From an uncultured Alphaproteobacteria bacterium (lineage in GTDB: Bacteria > Pseudomonadota > Alphaproteobacteria > Caulobacterales > Caulobacteraceae), in contig CAIJOB010000018.1 of assembly GCA_903822175.1 (NCBI GenBank), positions 1 through 64,000 on the forward strand: a DNA stretch of 64,000 nucleotides, given 5' to 3'. This document shows positions 25,134 through 33,161 of this stretch, piece by piece; position 1 is the stretch's first letter; each line of letters begins with the position of its first letter. The translations under genes and the position numbers were made by a program. The notes beneath the pieces were generated by a model. It was not told where the DNA came from and did no database searches. It saw only the letters and a program-made list of their open reading frames with translations.

Positions 25134-25895
25134 TTACGCCACAGGCAGGGTGACCAGCGCCTCGCCCAGCAGGCGCTGCAGCAGCGGCGCCTTGGGATAG
25201 GGCTCGTGTTTGTACTGGCGGAAGCCCTCGGCGGTCGCCACGCCGAAGTCCTTGCCCCGCCGCCGCGACCAGGCCTCCATGGAGCCCAGATGGTCGGCGA
25301 TGCCGTGCTGCCGCGCGACCCATTCCGCCTGGCTGACATGTTCCGAAAGCATCGCCTGCTTCAGCGCGAAGCCGCCCCCGATGTCCGCCCCAAAGTCGGC
25401 GACGATCCTGTTCCCCTCACGGTCGCGCCCGCCGATCGGGTCCATGAAATAGAGGTGCGGGATCGCCTCCAGCGCCGCTGCCGGGCCGGTGCGGTAGTTG
25501 GGCACTGACGAGGCGAAACAGGCGTCGCGGGTCAGCTGGCTCGCCGCCTCATGGTCGGGGTGGTAGTCGGCCGGCGAGGCGGCCAGCACGATCTCCGGCG
25601 CGGCCCAGCGGATCAGCTCGGTCACCGCCCGGCGCGAGGCGTCGTCGTTATAGACCCCCAGGTCCGGCAGGTCGGCGCAGCGGTACTCCGCCCCGATCAG
25701 GGCGGCGGCCGCGCTGGCCTCCGCCTTGCGGATCCGCGAGGTGTCGGAAAGGTCGGTGGACGCCGAGCCGCACTCGCCCGCCGTCAGGGTCGCGATGCGG
25801 ATGGCGTGCCCCCGGGCCGCCAGAATCGCTAGCGTCCCGGCCGCCAGGTGCTCGATGTCGTCGGGATGGGCGTGGACCGCCAGGATTGCCGCCAT
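25134..25895 (-). CDS. PIG-L (LmbE-like) family deacetylase
   Basis: A 253-aa zinc-dependent deacetylase. The metal motif VHAHPDDIE is at about residues 7-15, and the later metal His lies in ADYHPDHEAAS. The family removes N-acetyl groups from sugars such as GlcNAc derivatives. Neither a signal peptide nor membrane helices are present, so it acts in the cytoplasm. It is convergent with the Gfo/Idh oxidoreductase gene, separated by an intergenic palindrome. The substrate is unknown. Confidence 0.88.
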   Translation of the reverse strand: MAAILAVHAHPDDIEHLAAGTLAILAARGHAIRIATLTAGECGSASTDLSDTSRIRKAEASAAAALIGAEYRCADLPDLGVYNDDASRRAVTELIRWAAPEIVLAASPADYHPDHEAASQLTRDACFASSVPNYRTGPAAALEAIPHLYFMDPIGGRDREGNRIVADFGADIGGGFALKQAMLSEHVSQAEWVARQHGIADHLGSMEAWSRRRGKDFGVATAEGFRQYKHEPYPKAPLLQRLLGEALVTLPVA

Positions 25896-25945
25896 GCCGC
25901 GAAGCTAGGGCGCCCGCCGATTCAACGCCAAGGCCCAAACGCAAT

Positions 25946-25971
25946 CGTGGCGGCCGGTAAGGGCCGCCACG
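25946..25971 (-). terminator. Hairpin downstream of the second DUF4402 gene
   Basis: CGTGGCGGCC (25946-25955) pairs perfectly with GGCCGCCACG (25962-25971) around GGTAAG. It lies 43 bases beyond the stop of the minus-strand gene at 26015. No long T-run follows, so strength is uncertain. Confidence 0.55.
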
Positions 25972-26014
25972 ACTGTTGTTCGTTGCTCAGAGCCGGCAGA
26001 CGCCGGCGTCCGGC

Positions 26015-26581
26015 TTAGTTGTAGGTGATCGTGACCGCGAGCGTGCCGGTGTAGGTCTGCGGCACCGTGGTCGGGGTGACGTCGAACTGGCCGCCGTAGC
26101 TCAGCAGCGCCGTGCCGTTGGCGGCGAGCGCGAAGGTCGGGCCCGCGCCGGTGGCGGCGAGCGCGAAGGTCGGGCCCGCGCCGGTGGCGCCGGTGATCAG
26201 CGGGGTGCCCGCCACGATGTTGATCAGCTGGCCGGTCGGCGCGAAGCTGAGCACGGCGGCGGCCGAGAACGAGATCCCCGGCGTGGTGACCAGGCTGAAC
26301 TTGGCCGAGGTCGTGGTGGAAGCGACCACCGAGCCGTCGCCGCCGCTCTTGGTGACGTTGTTGGCGGTGTCCAGGATGAAGGTGGTGTTGCCGTTGGCGC
26401 CGCTGGGACGAACGACGGTGCCGAAGTTCATGTCCTGGGTCTTGGTCAGCGTGGTCGGCGAGACGACGATGACGCTGGAGACCGCCGAGGCGCTCAACGT
26501 GCCGGCGGCGAAAGCGCCGGTGGCCAGGGTGGAGAGCGCGATCGCCGAACCGGCCGCGATCAGAACATTACGAAGCTTCAT
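26015..26581 (-). CDS. Exported DUF4402 domain protein with internal duplication
   Basis: A 188-aa protein with a signal peptide (IAAGSAIALSTLATGAFA) and a DUF4402 domain (VVSPTTLTKTQDMNFGTVV; LLSYGGQFDV; TGTLAVTITYN). It is a paralog of the 173-aa protein at 22987. An 11-residue unit, ATGAGPTFALA, is present twice in tandem, encoded by an exact 33-base duplication at 26120-26185 that the paralog lacks. The duplication is in a loop-like region and keeps the frame. It is presumed surface-exposed. Confidence 0.85.
   Translation of the reverse strand: MKLRNVLIAAGSAIALSTLATGAFAAGTLSASAVSSVIVVSPTTLTKTQDMNFGTVVRPSGANGNTTFILDTANNVTKSGGDGSVVASTTTSAKFSLVTTPGISFSAAAVLSFAPTGQLINIVAGTPLITGATGAGPTFALAATGAGPTFALAANGTALLSYGGQFDVTPTTVPQTYTGTLAVTITYN
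26120..26185. repeat. Exact 33-base tandem duplication inside a DUF4402 gene
   Basis: Units 26120-26152 and 26153-26185 are identical. They encode ATGAGPTFALA twice. Because the copies do not differ at any base, the duplication is recent or kept uniform by slippage. Confidence 0.9.
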
Positions 26582-26608
26582 ATTACCCCTCGACTCTTAT
26601 GCTGCGCC

Positions 26609-26633
26609 TTAACCAAGCAAGGCGACTGGTTAA
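26609..26633. promoter_or_regulatory. Inverted repeat upstream of the second DUF4402 gene
   Basis: TTAACCA (26609-26615) and TGGTTAA (26627-26633) are perfect inverted copies separated by 11 bases. They begin 28 bases before the start codon of the minus-strand gene. A regulator site or transcript hairpin is possible. The rest of 26582-26875 shows no gene. Confidence 0.4.
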
Positions 26634-26875
26634 TGTACAAACCTGGATGTCGTGCGCAGTCTCGAAATGGCACACACAGCCAAGCCTCCAATTCGTCTAG
26701 AGCAAGTCTCGGACCTGATTGGGTTTTACTGTGGGATTCGCCCGAAGATCGGCGATATCGCGCGGAGAGGTCGCACCCCAGGAAGCTTAACAGCAAAGGT
26801 TAACGCAGCTGGGCGGCGAAGACTGTAAGTCCGTCCCAGACCAGGACAGCCTGCGACCCTCGTCCTGTCGGGAAT

Positions 26876-27235
26876 TCAGCTCTCGATGAACGCCGCGACC
26901 TGCTGGGCGAGATCGCGCGGGTCGAAGGGCTTTTCCACCGTCAGGGCGCGGTCGACGGCGAACTGGCCGGCGTGCGGCCCCTGGCCGGAGATGTAGATGA
27001 TCTTGATCTCTTCGTTCAGCCGCCGCGCGCAGCGGGCGACGTCGAAGCCGGTGACCCCGGCGCCCAGGTTGATGTCGGTGACCACGGCGGCGAAGCTGCG
27101 GGCCTCAAGCTCCAGCGTCTGGTAGGCGGCGCGGTCGTCGAGCGCGACGGTGACGCTGAACCCTGCCTCGCTCAGCGCGTCGCGGGTCAGCTCCGCGATC
27201 TCGCGCTCATCCTCGACCAACAGGACACTGACCAT
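26876..27235 (-). CDS. Single-domain response regulator (receiver)
   Basis: A 119-aa CheY-like receiver with no output domain. The acidic pair is VEDE (residues 8-10), the phospho-acceptor Asp is at 54 (VVTDINLG), and the conserved Lys is at 102 (VEKPF). GGAGG lies 5 bases upstream of ATG 27235, which decides this start over the longer frame. No kinase gene is adjacent, so the partner is unknown. Such receivers act through protein-protein contacts or phosphorelays. Confidence 0.9.
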   Translation of the reverse strand: MVSVLLVEDEREIAELTRDALSEAGFSVTVALDDRAAYQTLELEARSFAAVVTDINLGAGVTGFDVARCARRLNEEIKIIYISGQGPHAGQFAVDRALTVEKPFDPRDLAQQVAAFIES

Positions 27236-27346
27236 AAGCCTCCACTCCGCAGGCGCGTCGCTTAGCCGACACACCCGCGGCGGACAAACCCAAACCCCAG
27301 TCGAAACAAATATTTGATTGCGGTGAAGCTTGCCGGCGCCGAGCCC

Positions 27347-28318
27347 TTACCGCCCCAGCCGCCAGCCCATTTCCTTGATCAGCACGTCATAGAATTCCGG
27401 CGTATAGGCGGCCTCCGGGTCCTTGCGCACCATGGCGTCCATGGCGGCTGCGTCATCGCCGACCAGGATCCGCCACCGCTCCGCCTTCACCCCGTCCAGG
27501 ATGATGGTCGCGGCCTGCGCGGCGCTAGTCGGCGCGTCCTCCAGGAACCGCCGCGCCTGCTCGTCGACCATGGCCTGCAGCGCCGCGTCGGGCAGCTGGC
27601 TGACGTCCACGCCCATCCGCGCGACCCGTTTCCGCGCGCGCGCCATATCCTCGGCGCTCAGCGCGTCCTCATCCCGCCCGCTGATCACCTTGCGGGAATT
27701 GGCGACGATCTCCGTCCCGATATGGCCCGGCATCACCACCGAGACCTTGATGTTCGGCGCGGTCAGCTTCAGGTCGGTGATCAGCGCCTCGGAAAACCCC
27801 TTCACCGCGAACTTCGCCGCCGCATAGGCCGTGTGGCTGACGTTAGGCCCCAGGCTCGCCCAGAAGCCATTGACGCTCGACGTATTGACGATGTGCGCCT
27901 CGTCCGCCGCCTGCAGCATCGGCAGGAAGGTTCGCACCCCCAGGTACACGCCGCCCCAGCAGACGTTGAACGTCCGCTCCCACTCTTCCCGGCTGTCGTT
28001 GACGATCGATCCGCCGCCGCCGATCCCGGCGTTGTTGAACAGCAGGTGCAGCCGCTCGCTGTCGTGCTGCGCCTTGGCCTCCTCGCGAAACCGGACCAGC
28101 TGGCTCTCGTCGGAGACGTCGGCGATGTGCGCCGTCACCCGCGCGCCCTGCGGCACGCCATCGGCCTCGCAGAGCGCGATGGTCTCGGCCATGTTCTTCG
28201 CCGAGACGTCGCACATGGCCACGCTACAGCCCTCGGCGATCAGCTGCCGCGCGAGCTCCCGCCCCATCCCCGTGCCGCCGCCGGTCACCACCGCGAACCT
28301 GCCCGCGAAATCCTTCAT
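27347..28318 (-). CDS. Short-chain dehydrogenase/reductase (SDR)
   Basis: A 323-aa classical SDR. The nucleotide motif is VVTGGGTGMGRELA, NNAG is present (LLFNNAGIGGGG), and the catalytic SxnY-xxxK set is visible as NTSSVNGFW and YAAAKFAVKGF. The chain is longer than the usual 250 residues, with an extended C-terminus. GGGGAAG precedes the ATG. The sequence type is seen with fatty-acid or terpenoid degradation genes in Phenylobacterium relatives, but the substrate is not evident. Confidence 0.9.
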   Translation of the reverse strand: MKDFAGRFAVVTGGGTGMGRELARQLIAEGCSVAMCDVSAKNMAETIALCEADGVPQGARVTAHIADVSDESQLVRFREEAKAQHDSERLHLLFNNAGIGGGGSIVNDSREEWERTFNVCWGGVYLGVRTFLPMLQAADEAHIVNTSSVNGFWASLGPNVSHTAYAAAKFAVKGFSEALITDLKLTAPNIKVSVVMPGHIGTEIVANSRKVISGRDEDALSAEDMARARKRVARMGVDVSQLPDAALQAMVDEQARRFLEDAPTSAAQAATIILDGVKAERWRILVGDDAAAMDAMVRKDPEAAYTPEFYDVLIKEMGWRLGR

Positions 28319-28415
28319 GTCGCTTCCCCTTATTGTTGAGGAGAGCTTGGCCCCACGCCCGGCGGGCGTCCACCGTGACGCCAGGACAACACCGCCGACA
28401 GACCTCGGCGCTGGA

Positions 28416-28715
28416 TTATGGTGGGCCCATGCCGCCGACAGAGCGGCCGGCCTTCGAGGGCTCCCAGTCCGGCCGCTCCACGCCCCGCCAGCGTATCGCA
28501 GCCAGCCACATCATCCGCTGCGGCGCGCCGGGGTGGGTGACGACCCAGGCACGGTCTTCCTCGAGCGCCATGACACGGTAGACCGGCAGGTCGTCGATGC
28601 CGGCCGAGACCAGGTCGCCGATCATCACCGGGTCGCCCGCGGCGTGGTCCAGGGGCGCCCAGTCGACGGCAAGACCGGCGAAGCTGTCGGGGCGTAGGTC
28701 TCGGCTGACCGCCAC
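28416..28715 (-). CDS. Small hypothetical protein coupled to an XRE regulator, paralog of 8773
   Basis: A 99-aa protein reading from a GTG that follows the XRE gene's stop after a single base, so translation is probably coupled. Its core, WAPLDHAAGDPVMIGDLVSA and PVYRVMALEEDRAWVVTH, aligns with the 69-aa protein at 8773; it has about 18 extra residues at the N-terminus and about 25 at the C-terminus. It has the same predicted small beta-barrel look. The paralog has no regulator beside it. Function unknown. Confidence 0.65.
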   Translation of the reverse strand: MAVSRDLRPDSFAGLAVDWAPLDHAAGDPVMIGDLVSAGIDDLPVYRVMALEEDRAWVVTHPGAPQRMMWLAAIRWRGVERPDWEPSKAGRSVGGMGPP

Positions 28716-28716
28716 G

Positions 28717-28998
28717 TCAGGCCGCCTCGGTCCGTGACTCAACAGGAACGTCGGCCATCTGAGCGGCGTCGCGTTGCGCCTCACCCCAACCTTCGTAGAA
28801 ATACTGGATGTCGACACCGAGCGCGCAAGCGAGGCTCCAGAGCCTCGCCGCCGACATCCGGTTGGCGCCGGCCTCATACTTCTGAATCTGCTGGAACCTG
28901 ACGCCGATCAGGTCGGCGAGGTTGGATTGCGACCATCCCAGGATCTTGCGCCGCCACCGCACGCGCTTGCCCAGGTAGAGGTCCAACATTTCGTCCAT
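28717..28998 (-). CDS. XRE-family helix-turn-helix regulator
   Basis: A 93-aa DNA-binding protein. LGKRVRWRRKILGWSQSNLA followed by DLIGVRFQQIQKYEAGANRM is a textbook Cro/CI HTH, and LGVDIQYFYEG closes the domain. ATG 28998 (MDEMLDLYLG) is chosen because it has GGAG upstream and fits the family; a TTG at 29061 and an ATG at MVGSS remain possible. It is divergent from the SARP-type regulator, and the intervening DNA carries two CAACGTGA copies that may be its operators. It is co-transcribed with the small gene at 28416. Confidence 0.85.
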   Translation of the reverse strand: MDEMLDLYLGKRVRWRRKILGWSQSNLADLIGVRFQQIQKYEAGANRMSAARLWSLACALGVDIQYFYEGWGEAQRDAAQMADVPVESRTEAA

Positions 28999-29058
28999 GG
29001 CCGGCTCCGGGCGGGTGTTCAAAGGTGATGAGCCGACCATCGCCTGCCCCAATTCGCG

Positions 29059-29088
29059 CAACGTGAGGTGAGCGTTCGCACAACGTGA
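29059..29088. promoter_or_regulatory. Direct repeats CAACGTGA in the divergent promoter region
   Basis: CAACGTGA occurs at 29059-29066 and again at 29081-29088, 22 bases apart start to start, about two helical turns. They lie between the XRE regulator (minus) and the SARP-like regulator (plus). Same-face spacing suits two protein dimers. This is inference; no consensus is known to me. Confidence 0.4.
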
Positions 29089-29152
29089 AATTGCCGTGAT
29101 AAATCCCGCCCAACTCGATATTCAGGGCGAGGTATCCACAGCGGCGGACGGT

Positions 29153-30967
29153 ATGACGGGCGCGCCAGAGCAGTTCACGCTCAGCCTTCTGGGGCCCTTT
29201 CGGCTCATCGCGCCGGGGGGCGAGCGGATCGAGGTCGCCAGCCGCAAGGGCAAGGCGCTGATCGCCATGCTGGCCATGGCCAACGAGGGCGAGCGCGCCC
29301 GCCGCTGGCTGCAGGAAAAGCTCTGGGGCGCCCGCCAGCCGGCCCAGGCCGCCAGCAGCCTTCGCCGCGAACTCTCCGACCTGCGTGGCCTCCTCAATTT
29401 GACGGCCGAGCCGTTGCTGATCACCGGCAACGACCGGGCGCGGCTCGATCTCGCCCGCGTCCAGGTCGACGCCCACGCCGCGGACCCGGACGAGATTCTC
29501 TCCCACGAGTTCCTCGAGGGTCTGGATATCCCCGGCGAGGACGGTTTCGAGGACTGGCTGCGCGAACAGCGAAGCGCCTTGCGGGCCCGCGCCAGCCTGG
29601 CGGCGGCCCGGCGCGCGGTTGGCGAAGACGCGAACGGCGTCGCGGCCGCCCCAGCGTCGCGCCCCGCCCCCCAGCCCCGCGACGCCCGGCCTCGAGACCC
29701 CCGGCCCCCGGCGGCCAGAGGACGTGATCCCAGAGGACGACCCGCGATCGCCGTGCTCGCCTTCAGTCACCTCTCCAGCGCCAATGAAGAGGCGCACATG
29801 GCGCAGGGGATCGCCGAGGCGGTCATCGCGGGCCTCGCGCGCTCGAACCTGCTGGCCGTGAGTTCGCGCCAGTCGCTGAGCTTCGACGCCGGCGGCCTCT
29901 CCGCCGAGCGGATCTGCGCGGACCTGGGCGTGGACTATGTCGTCCAGGGCCAGGTGCGGCTCGTGGCCGGGACGGTCAGGGTCTCGGCGCATCTGAGCAA
30001 CGGCGCCGACGACACGAGCGTGTGGTCGGGCCGCTACGATCGGCCGGCCACCGACCTGCTGGCCGTCGAGGACGACATCAGCGCCGCGGTCATCAGCAGC
30101 CTTGAGCCCGCCCTCCTGGCCCACGAGGAGGCCAAGGCCCTTCTCGTCCCGGTCGACGACCTCGACCACTGGGGCCTGTTCGTCCGCGGGCGGCGGCACT
30201 TCTGGCGATCCACCGCGACGGACAGCCAGCAGGCCCAGGACCTGCTCGTGCGGGCGCTGAGGCTGAAGCCGGACGACGCGCCGACGCTCTCGCTGCTGGC
30301 GCATTGCTGGCTTGTGGAGGTCTGGGGGGGCTTATCAAGCGATCCGCGCGCCGCCATCGCCGAGGCCCATCGCTACGCTCTGCGCGCCGTCCACCTGGAC
30401 GGCTCGGACGCCTTCGCCCACTTCACGCTTGGCGTTGTGCTCTCGACCATGGGCCAGCCCGCGCAGGACATGGCCGAGCAGCGGCGCGCGCTCGACCTCA
30501 ATCCCAACCTGGCGGCCGCCAACGGCGAGCTCGGCCGCCTGCTGGCCTTCGCCGGCCAGACCGACGAGGCGCTGATCGCCTGCGACCGGGCGATCGGCGC
30601 CAGCCCGAACGATCCGCATCTGTGGCTGTGGCTGCGCGGCAAGGCGATCGCCTGTTTCATAGCCAAACGCTACGACGAGGCGGCCAGGCACGCGGCCGCC
30701 GCCTGCGCGACGCGGCCGGACTATTTCTTCCTGCACTTTCTCCAGGCCGCCTGCGCGGCGGCTGCGGGCCGCACCGATGAGGCGCGCGTCCCCATGGCCG
30801 AAGGCCTGCGGCTGCGGCCGCGCTATTCCCTGGCCGCGCTCAAGCTCGGCCATCCCTTCGTCAATCCAGCCGACCTGGCGCACTACGTCGAGGCCTTGAA
30901 GGCCGCCGGCTGGGTCGACTCGTCAGCGCCGGAAGATGCGCCGCCAACCATACCGGCGAAGGCTTAG
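29153..30967 (+). CDS. SARP-like winged-helix / TolB-like / TPR regulator
   Basis: A 604-aa protein. Residues about 8-90 look like the OmpR/SARP-type winged-helix DNA-binding domain (TLSLLGPFRLIAPGGERIEV). About 200-330 form a TolB-like N-terminal fold (RPAIAVLAFSHLSSANEEA, SRQSLSF). The C-terminal 270 residues are TPR-type helical repeats. This three-part design is found in proteobacterial transcription activators that respond to protein partners. The frame opens with a GTG at 29096, but the second CAACGTGA copy is only 7 bases away, so ATG 29153 is preferred. It probably activates itself and the flavoprotein gene that follows 26 bases later. Confidence 0.78.
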   Translation: MTGAPEQFTLSLLGPFRLIAPGGERIEVASRKGKALIAMLAMANEGERARRWLQEKLWGARQPAQAASSLRRELSDLRGLLNLTAEPLLITGNDRARLDLARVQVDAHAADPDEILSHEFLEGLDIPGEDGFEDWLREQRSALRARASLAAARRAVGEDANGVAAAPASRPAPQPRDARPRDPRPPAARGRDPRGRPAIAVLAFSHLSSANEEAHMAQGIAEAVIAGLARSNLLAVSSRQSLSFDAGGLSAERICADLGVDYVVQGQVRLVAGTVRVSAHLSNGADDTSVWSGRYDRPATDLLAVEDDISAAVISSLEPALLAHEEAKALLVPVDDLDHWGLFVRGRRHFWRSTATDSQQAQDLLVRALRLKPDDAPTLSLLAHCWLVEVWGGLSSDPRAAIAEAHRYALRAVHLDGSDAFAHFTLGVVLSTMGQPAQDMAEQRRALDLNPNLAAANGELGRLLAFAGQTDEALIACDRAIGASPNDPHLWLWLRGKAIACFIAKRYDEAARHAAAACATRPDYFFLHFLQAACAAAAGRTDEARVPMAEGLRLRPRYSLAALKLGHPFVNPADLAHYVEALKAAGWVDSSAPEDAPPTIPAKA

Positions 30968-30993
30968 CGACCGAACCAACTGCGGGGGCACTC

Positions 30994-33120
30994 ATGAACG
31001 ACACGACTGGACCCAAGAAGGTCGCGATCCTCGGCGGCGGCGTCGCAGGCCTGGTCACCGCCTTCGAGATCACCAGTCAGCCCGGCTGGCAGGAGCGGTT
31101 CGACATCACGGTGCACCAGCTCGGATGGCGGCTGGGCGGCAAGTGCGCGTCCTCGCGCGGCGCGAACGGCCGGATCGAAGAGCACGGCATCCACGGCTTC
31201 CTGGGCAGCTACTACAACGCGCTCCCGCTGATGGCGCAGGTCTACGCCGAGCTTGGCCGGCAACCGGGGGAGCCGCTGGCCACCTTCGACGAGGCCTTCC
31301 TGCCGGAGAACTTCGTCCTGATGTGGGAGTTCCGGAATCGGGCCCTGCAACGCTGGCCGCAGACGCTTCCGACCAACAACCTGGGCCCGACCGACGGGAC
31401 CGCCTTCCTGGCCATCGAGCGCCAGCTGGCGGCGGTCTGCGAATTCCTCGACGACCTGATCCAGGGACACCAGCCGGTGGACGCGGCCGAGGGCGCGCTG
31501 GTGGCCCAGGCCAAGGGCCTTGTCGCCAAGATCGCGGCCGGGCTGGGCGAGGGCGCGCCGCTTGGACCCGCGCACCCCCTTCTCGCCATCCTGCAGGCCG
31601 AATGGACGGGCCTCTCGGACCTGATCCTTAAGCTCGTCGAGAACAATGATGACCTGCGCCGCCTGTTCATCGTCGTCGACTACCTCCTGACCCTGATCCG
31701 AGGCTTCATCGCCGACGACATCGCCACCCGTGGCTACGACAGCATCGACGATCAGAACTGGAGCGACTGGCTGACGCGCCATGGCGCCAACCCGCTGACC
31801 ATCTCCTCACCGCTCGCCATGACCACCATCAATCTGTCGTACCAGTACCCCACCGGCGACACGACGGTGTCTCCGGTGATGGCCGCCGGCTGCTATCTGC
31901 ATTGGACCCTGCGCTCGTTCGCCTACCTGGGGTCGACCGTCTGGCAGTTCGCGGCCGGAACCGGCGAGACGGTGATCGCCCCGCTCTATCTGGTGCTCAA
32001 GGCCCGTGGCGTGAAGTTCGAGTTCTTCCACAAGGTGACCGCCCTTCGGCTGGCCGCCGATGGCCAGTCGGTCGCCTCGGTGGAGATCGACGTCCAGGCC
32101 AATCTGAAGGATCCGTCCGCGCCCTATCAGCCGCTGTTTCCGGTCAAGAACCTGCCGTGCTGGCCGCCACAGCGGTTCTACGACAACGCCATCTTCGGCG
32201 ACCAGCTGGTGGAGGCGGACGCGCTGCAGGCCGCCGGCGTCGACCTGGAGTCCTATTGGACGACCTGGCAGGCGCCCGGCCGGCTGACGCTCACCGCCGG
32301 GCGCGACTACGATCATCTGGTGTTTGCGATCTCCATCGGCGCGATCCCCTTCCTCTGCGAAGACCTGATCGCCGCCCGCCCCGCCTGGGCCACGATGGTA
32401 GCCGGCATCCCCGCCGTCATGACCCAGGCCATGCAGATCTGGCTCAACAAGGACATGTTCGAGCTCGGCTGGGACCTCCCGCTCGCGCCCGGGGACACGG
32501 TGATCAGCGCCAGCTACCTCTGCCCCGGCAACGGCCAGGCCGAGTTCCGCCACCTGATCCCCTTCGAGGACTGGCCGGCCGACCAAACGCCCAAATCGCT
32601 CTGGTACTTCTGCGGCACGATGTCGGGCCGCCACGCGCCTGCGCCCTTCACCGACACCACCTTTCCCGCGATGGAGGACATGCGGGTGCGGTTCCAGTCG
32701 CTGCAATACCTTCAGGCCGGCATGGGACCGCTGCTGCCCAACGCCACCACCAACGCCAACGACCCGCCCGGCGACCCGGTGGGCTTCGATTTCAACCTGC
32801 TGGTCGACACCCTGCCGCCGATCGAGCCCGATGGGACGCCCAACGTCGGCATCGCACGCTTCGACAGCCAGTTCTGGCGCGCCAACATCGATCCGACCGA
32901 GCGCTATGTCACCTCGCCGCCGGGCAGCACGGCCTGCCGCCTGAAGGCCTGGGACTGCGGGTTCGCCAACATGTCGATCGCCGGCGACTGGATCTATACC
33001 GGGCTCAACGTCGGCAGCCTGGAAGGCGCGGTGATGAGCGGCAAGCTCGCGTCCCACGCCGTCAGCGGCGCCCCGCAGCTCTCGACGATTATCGGATACC
33101 CGGGGTCAGGCGGCGGCTGA
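30994..33120 (+). CDS. FAD-dependent oxidoreductase (phytoene desaturase/amine oxidase-like)
   Basis: A 708-aa flavoprotein. The dinucleotide-binding glycine motif is VAILGGGVAGLVTAFEIT at the N-terminus, and WRLGGKCASSRG is the second FAD contact, followed by EEHGIHGFLGSYYNAL, as in the phytoene-desaturase and squalene-desaturase-like group. It is longer than most members because of several inserts. Its C-terminal MSIAGDWIYTGLNVGSLEGA is the usual FAD-closing motif. GGGGG lies upstream of the ATG. It directly follows the SARP/TPR regulator gene and is probably in its operon. The substrate is unknown; isoprenoid or lipid oxidation is plausible. Confidence 0.82.
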   Translation: MNDTTGPKKVAILGGGVAGLVTAFEITSQPGWQERFDITVHQLGWRLGGKCASSRGANGRIEEHGIHGFLGSYYNALPLMAQVYAELGRQPGEPLATFDEAFLPENFVLMWEFRNRALQRWPQTLPTNNLGPTDGTAFLAIERQLAAVCEFLDDLIQGHQPVDAAEGALVAQAKGLVAKIAAGLGEGAPLGPAHPLLAILQAEWTGLSDLILKLVENNDDLRRLFIVVDYLLTLIRGFIADDIATRGYDSIDDQNWSDWLTRHGANPLTISSPLAMTTINLSYQYPTGDTTVSPVMAAGCYLHWTLRSFAYLGSTVWQFAAGTGETVIAPLYLVLKARGVKFEFFHKVTALRLAADGQSVASVEIDVQANLKDPSAPYQPLFPVKNLPCWPPQRFYDNAIFGDQLVEADALQAAGVDLESYWTTWQAPGRLTLTAGRDYDHLVFAISIGAIPFLCEDLIAARPAWATMVAGIPAVMTQAMQIWLNKDMFELGWDLPLAPGDTVISASYLCPGNGQAEFRHLIPFEDWPADQTPKSLWYFCGTMSGRHAPAPFTDTTFPAMEDMRVRFQSLQYLQAGMGPLLPNATTNANDPPGDPVGFDFNLLVDTLPPIEPDGTPNVGIARFDSQFWRANIDPTERYVTSPPGSTACRLKAWDCGFANMSIAGDWIYTGLNVGSLEGAVMSGKLASHAVSGAPQLSTIIGYPGSGGG

Positions 33121-33161
33121 CTCCCGCCGCGCACCCCGAGTTCAAGGTGCGCATATCACGC

